Assembly: GCA_003132405.1 (NCBI GenBank)
Contig: PKXQ01000151.1
Span: 1 to 64,000 of the forward strand
Direction of reading: 5' to 3'
DNA from: Acidobacteriaceae bacterium
GTDB taxonomy: Bacteria; Acidobacteriota; Terriglobia; Terriglobales; Acidobacteriaceae
Length of the DNA stretch: 64,000 nt
Positions within the stretch are counted from its first letter, which is position 1. Every line of letters begins with the position of its first letter. The notes under the pieces are model-generated. The model saw only the letters and a program-made list of their open reading frames with translations, was not told where the DNA came from and did not search any database. A program made the translations under genes and the position numbers. Of this stretch, positions 61,354 through 64,000 are shown in pieces.

Positions 61354-62751
61354 TCAATCGCCTGCTTGCTCTACCGGTGCCGGCAGCGCTGAGGCCACTT
61401 GCGCCTTCGGCAGCGGCTCGATCCTGACGGTCGCGATGCGATGGCCGTCCATTTTTTCTACCACAAAACGGCGGCCTTCATAGTCGAAGGCCTCGCCGCC
61501 GGTGGGCATTTTTTGCAGGCGCGAGAGGACAAATCCGGCCAGAGTTTCGTAGCCTTCATCTTGGGGAAGCTGCATGTCGTATTGGGCTTCGAGATCGCGA
61601 ATGTTGATGGCTCCGTCGAGAATTAGAGGCGCGTTCGCGTCGGTCGCGGCGGCCTGGGGCGGGGCGATATCGTACTCGTCTTGGAGTTCGCCAACTAGTT
61701 GTTCGAGGACATCTTCGACGCTAATCACTCCGGCGGTTGAGCCGAACTCGTCGACTACGACGGCTAGGTGGCGCTTGCGCTGCTGGAATTCGCTGAGCAG
61801 CTCCAGCAATGACTTGGTTTCGGGAACAACGAGAACGTCGTGCATGACCTGGCTGACTTTCATCTGAGAAATGCGTTGGACTCCTGCGGGTGGAGCTACG
61901 GCGGGGCCGAGGCGTTGGCGGGTCCAGCGCATGAGATCTTTGGCGTAGAGGACTCCGACGATGTGTTCGGGGCCGCGCTGGGGATCGTAGACGGGGACCC
62001 GCGAGTGCTGATCGTCGACCACGCGCGAGAGGGCCTCGTCGAGATTGAGGTCGGAGGGCAGAGAAAAAATTCTGGTGCGCGGGACCATCACCTGGCGGGC
62101 GGTGATGCTGTCGAGTTCGAGGGCGTTGAGCAGCATCTCTTCCTGCGCGGAAGAGAGCTGTCCGGAGTGGTGAGCGGCGGTGACGATGAGCTTGAGTTCG
62201 TCAGGAGAGTGGACGGAGCCATGCCGGATCTCGCGGGTGCCGAAGGCGCGGAGGACGAATCCAGCAACGCGGCTCATGCCGATGGTGAGCGGGCGCGTGA
62301 TGGTCAGGAAGACGTCCATGGGCGCGGCGACGGCGAGGGCGACGCGCTCGGCGCGCTGCAGGGCAAGCGACTTGGGGACGAGCTCGCCGAGGATTACGTG
62401 CAGGCTGGTGATGGAGACAAAGGCGACGGTTACGGCAATGGCGTGCGCGTAGAGGATGGCGTGCGGGATCGCGCCGATCCAGGTTTCGAAGAGGCGCGCC
62501 AGCACGGGCTCGCCTAGCCAGCCTAGAGTGAGGCTGGTGACGGTGATTCCTAGTTGGACTCCGTTGACGACGCGCTGGAGTTGCTGATGGAGTTTGAGGA
62601 CGGTGCGGGCGCCGGCGCGGTGAGATTCGATGAGCTGGAGGATGCGGGTTTCGCGGACGCTGACGAGCGCGAACTCGGCGGCGGCGAAGAAAGCATTGGC
62701 CGCTACCAGGAGCAGGATAACGAACACCCGCAGCAGCACGTACGCAATCAT
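61354..62751 (-). CDS. CNNM/CorC-type transporter with CBS pair (HlyC/CorC family)
   Basis: The protein has 465 residues. The DUF21/CNNM membrane domain (MIAYVLLRVFVILLLVAANA FFAAAEFALVSVRETRILQL, up to about 190) is followed by two CBS motifs (ITARQVMVPRTRIFSLPSDL, MHDVLVVPETKSLLELLSEF) and the C-terminal CorC/HlyC domain (DEGYETLAGFVLSRLQKMPT GGEAFDYEGRRFVVEKMDGH). Family members export magnesium or other divalent cations, with nucleotide binding at the CBS pair. The hemolysin label is historical. It starts at ATG 62751. Confidence 0.9.
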   Translation of the reverse strand: MIAYVLLRVFVILLLVAANAFFAAAEFALVSVRETRILQLIESHRAGARTVLKLHQQLQRVVNGVQLGITVTSLTLGWLGEPVLARLFETWIGAIPHAILYAHAIAVTVAFVSITSLHVILGELVPKSLALQRAERVALAVAAPMDVFLTITRPLTIGMSRVAGFVLRAFGTREIRHGSVHSPDELKLIVTAAHHSGQLSSAQEEMLLNALELDSITARQVMVPRTRIFSLPSDLNLDEALSRVVDDQHSRVPVYDPQRGPEHIVGVLYAKDLMRWTRQRLGPAVAPPAGVQRISQMKVSQVMHDVLVVPETKSLLELLSEFQQRKRHLAVVVDEFGSTAGVISVEDVLEQLVGELQDEYDIAPPQAAATDANAPLILDGAINIRDLEAQYDMQLPQDEGYETLAGFVLSRLQKMPTGGEAFDYEGRRFVVEKMDGHRIATVRIEPLPKAQVASALPAPVEQAGD

Positions 62752-63103
62752 TGAAGTCTAATTCTAACATTCCAAAGGGATAGACAGGGAGGGATCAGGG
62801 GAAGGCAGTGAAGGTCGCAGGTCGCAGGTGAGAGGTGGCAAGGAGAGAATCGGGACGATCATTGGCCGTGAGTTTTCGATTTGGATCGCGGTACAATTGA
62901 TTGATACACCCTTAATCGCCAGCGCGATTCGTGCTTTCTTTTTTCTCTCTCAGCGGTCTAACTATATACAGCGGGCAGAGTGGGATGGGTGCGGCAGTTG
63001 CGGGCGAATTTGGCCAGGAACTTCTTAGGAACTATTCTGAGGTTTCTTCCGTAACAACAGGTGAATGGCAGTTCTGAGATTTGAAATCAAGCAGGAGGCG
63101 GTC
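62752..63103. other. Promoter region between divergent CNNM and HlyD-type genes
   Basis: This is 352 bases between divergent genes. It contains the direct repeat GGTCGCAGGTCGCAGGT (62813-62829) and an AT-richer part near 62890-62950 where promoters are likely. No RNA gene is seen. Confidence 0.4.
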
Positions 63104-64000
63104 GTGGAAGGCAACGGCAATGGCAAGAGGAAACGGCGCAAACGAATCATCATCTGGAGTTCGATCGCAGCGATCGTTGTAATCCTGGTGGTGGCCGGGG
63201 CGCTGGCCGCATACAGCGGTGGCGTAAAGATCGACCCCTCGAAGCTGGCGAAGGTTGAAAAAGGCGACTTGGCGAAGAGCGTGGTGGCTACCGGCAAGAT
63301 CGAGCCCATCACCAAGGTCGAGGTCAAGTCGAAGGCCAGCGGCATTGTGAAGAAACTCTACGTCGATTACGGCGACAAGGTGAAGAAAGGCCAGGTACTG
63401 GCGGAGCTTGATCGCGACGAGATTCAGGCGCGGGTCGATCAGGCGCGGGCGCAGTTGGAGGCTTCGACTGCGAGCTTGAATGGCACGCGCGCCGATCTGG
63501 AGCGAGCTAAGGTCGATGCGGAGGGTCCGGATGTTCCGCTGTTGAAACGCGCATATGAGCGCGCTGATGGGATGGCTAAGGACGGCGTGGTTTCGGCGTC
63601 CGCGCTCGACGACGCCGAGAAAAATTACAAAATGGCGTTGAACAAGCAGAACGTGTCTAAGGCGCAATTGCTGGTTTTGCAGGCCAAAATTGGTCAGGCC
63701 GAAGGGCAGATGGCGCAGGACCGAGCGAACCTCAAGCAACTGGAAGAGCAGCTTGGTTACACGACGATTGAATCTCCGCTGGATGGAATTGTGTTGTCGC
63801 GCGACGTGGAAATTGGCGATGCGGTGAGTTCGATTCTCGTGCTGGGCTCGACGGCTACGCTGGTGATGACGCTCGGCGACACCAGCGAAGTTTACGTCAA
63901 AGGCAAAGTGGACGAGAGCGATATTGGCAAGGTTTATCTCGGGCAACCGGCGCGCATAAAAGTTGAGTCGTTTAAGGACAAGACTTTCACGGGCAAGGTG
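63104..64000 (+). CDS. HlyD/MacA-type periplasmic adaptor, cut by window edge
   Basis: The 299 codons are open to the window end. GTG 63104 has a perfect AGGAGG five bases upstream. After a basic stretch (GKRKRRKR) comes one membrane helix (IIIWSSIAAIVVILVVAGAL), then VVATGKIEPITKVEVKSKAS GIVKKLYVDYGDKVKKGQVL, the first half of the lipoyl/barrel-sandwich domain. A long coiled-coil hairpin (about 110-215) and the return half (YTTIESPLDGIVLSRDVEIG DAV) follow, then a beta-barrel start. It should bridge an inner-membrane ABC or RND pump (MacB-like) to an outer-membrane channel. The partner genes lie beyond the window. Confidence 0.92.
   Translation, partial: MEGNGNGKRKRRKRIIIWSSIAAIVVILVVAGALAAYSGGVKIDPSKLAKVEKGDLAKSVVATGKIEPITKVEVKSKASGIVKKLYVDYGDKVKKGQVLAELDRDEIQARVDQARAQLEASTASLNGTRADLERAKVDAEGPDVPLLKRAYERADGMAKDGVVSASALDDAEKNYKMALNKQNVSKAQLLVLQAKIGQAEGQMAQDRANLKQLEEQLGYTTIESPLDGIVLSRDVEIGDAVSSILVLGSTATLVMTLGDTSEVYVKGKVDESDIGKVYLGQPARIKVESFKDKTFTGKV

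Noticed and set aside
63032-63946. Minus-strand 304-residue open frame
   Set aside because: It is the reverse shadow of the HlyD/MacA-type adaptor, which has a ribosome binding site, a membrane helix and recognisable domains.

Overview
The window looks like a GC-rich (roughly 58-60 %) chromosome segment of an acidobacterium (Acidobacteriota, probably Terriglobia). This is inferred from gene content: TPR-plus-secretin type II secretion proteins with a cohesin-like tail, a spermidine-synthase/permease fusion, many small TPR exported proteins, and dispersed AGCGCT-type hairpin repeats. It is not proven by any marker gene.

Layout: 1-2465 is the end of a type II secretion/pilus operon on the minus strand (secretin, then the first 25 codons of a prepilin). 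2840-15277 holds mostly housekeeping genes (smpB, CPBP protease, ferredoxin, a methyltransferase-like protein, M1 aminopeptidase, hisS, a spermidine-synthase-like membrane fusion, two mini LuxR regulators, uvrB). 15341-18586 has a PP-loop ATPase, a lipoprotein broken by an in-frame TAG, a 30-bp tandem repeat, tRNA-Ala(GGC) and small exported proteins. 18683-26841 is an organic-acid uptake block (AtoE, CstA, a DcaP-like porin, LldP). It is followed at 26870-26885 by a perfect parS-like 16-mer, which suggests the origin-proximal part of the chromosome.

26939-42498 is the metabolic core of the window. It has a 1037-residue PEP/pyruvate-binding protein, a complete hypCDEABF maturation operon on the plus strand, a VapBC-type toxin-antitoxin pair, and a converging hybO-hybA-hybB-hybC-hybD operon on the minus strand for a membrane-bound, periplasm-facing Hyb-type [NiFe]-hydrogenase. 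GTGA-N6-TCAC (CRP/FNR-family) boxes lie upstream of the distant ferredoxin gene (two copies) and upstream of hybO, with a one-mismatch version between hypC and the PEP-domain gene. I infer a shared regulator for hydrogen and electron-transfer genes.

42914-64000 holds a membrane protein interrupted by an in-frame TGA, an ECF sigma factor with its zinc-finger anti-sigma factor, a PLP decarboxylase, TPR proteins, rnc, three tandem signal peptidase I genes translationally coupled to an AsmA-like protein, an APC permease, a STAS protein, a dppB/dppC pair split by a roughly 2-kb AT-richer insert, a CNNM/CBS transporter and a truncated HlyD/MacA adaptor. The insert encodes an HTH protein coupled to an unrecognised protein with an R-x4-H (HEPN-like) motif. 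It is the best candidate in the window for an undescribed defence or toxin-antitoxin module.

All statements come from reading the sequence. No database search was run.
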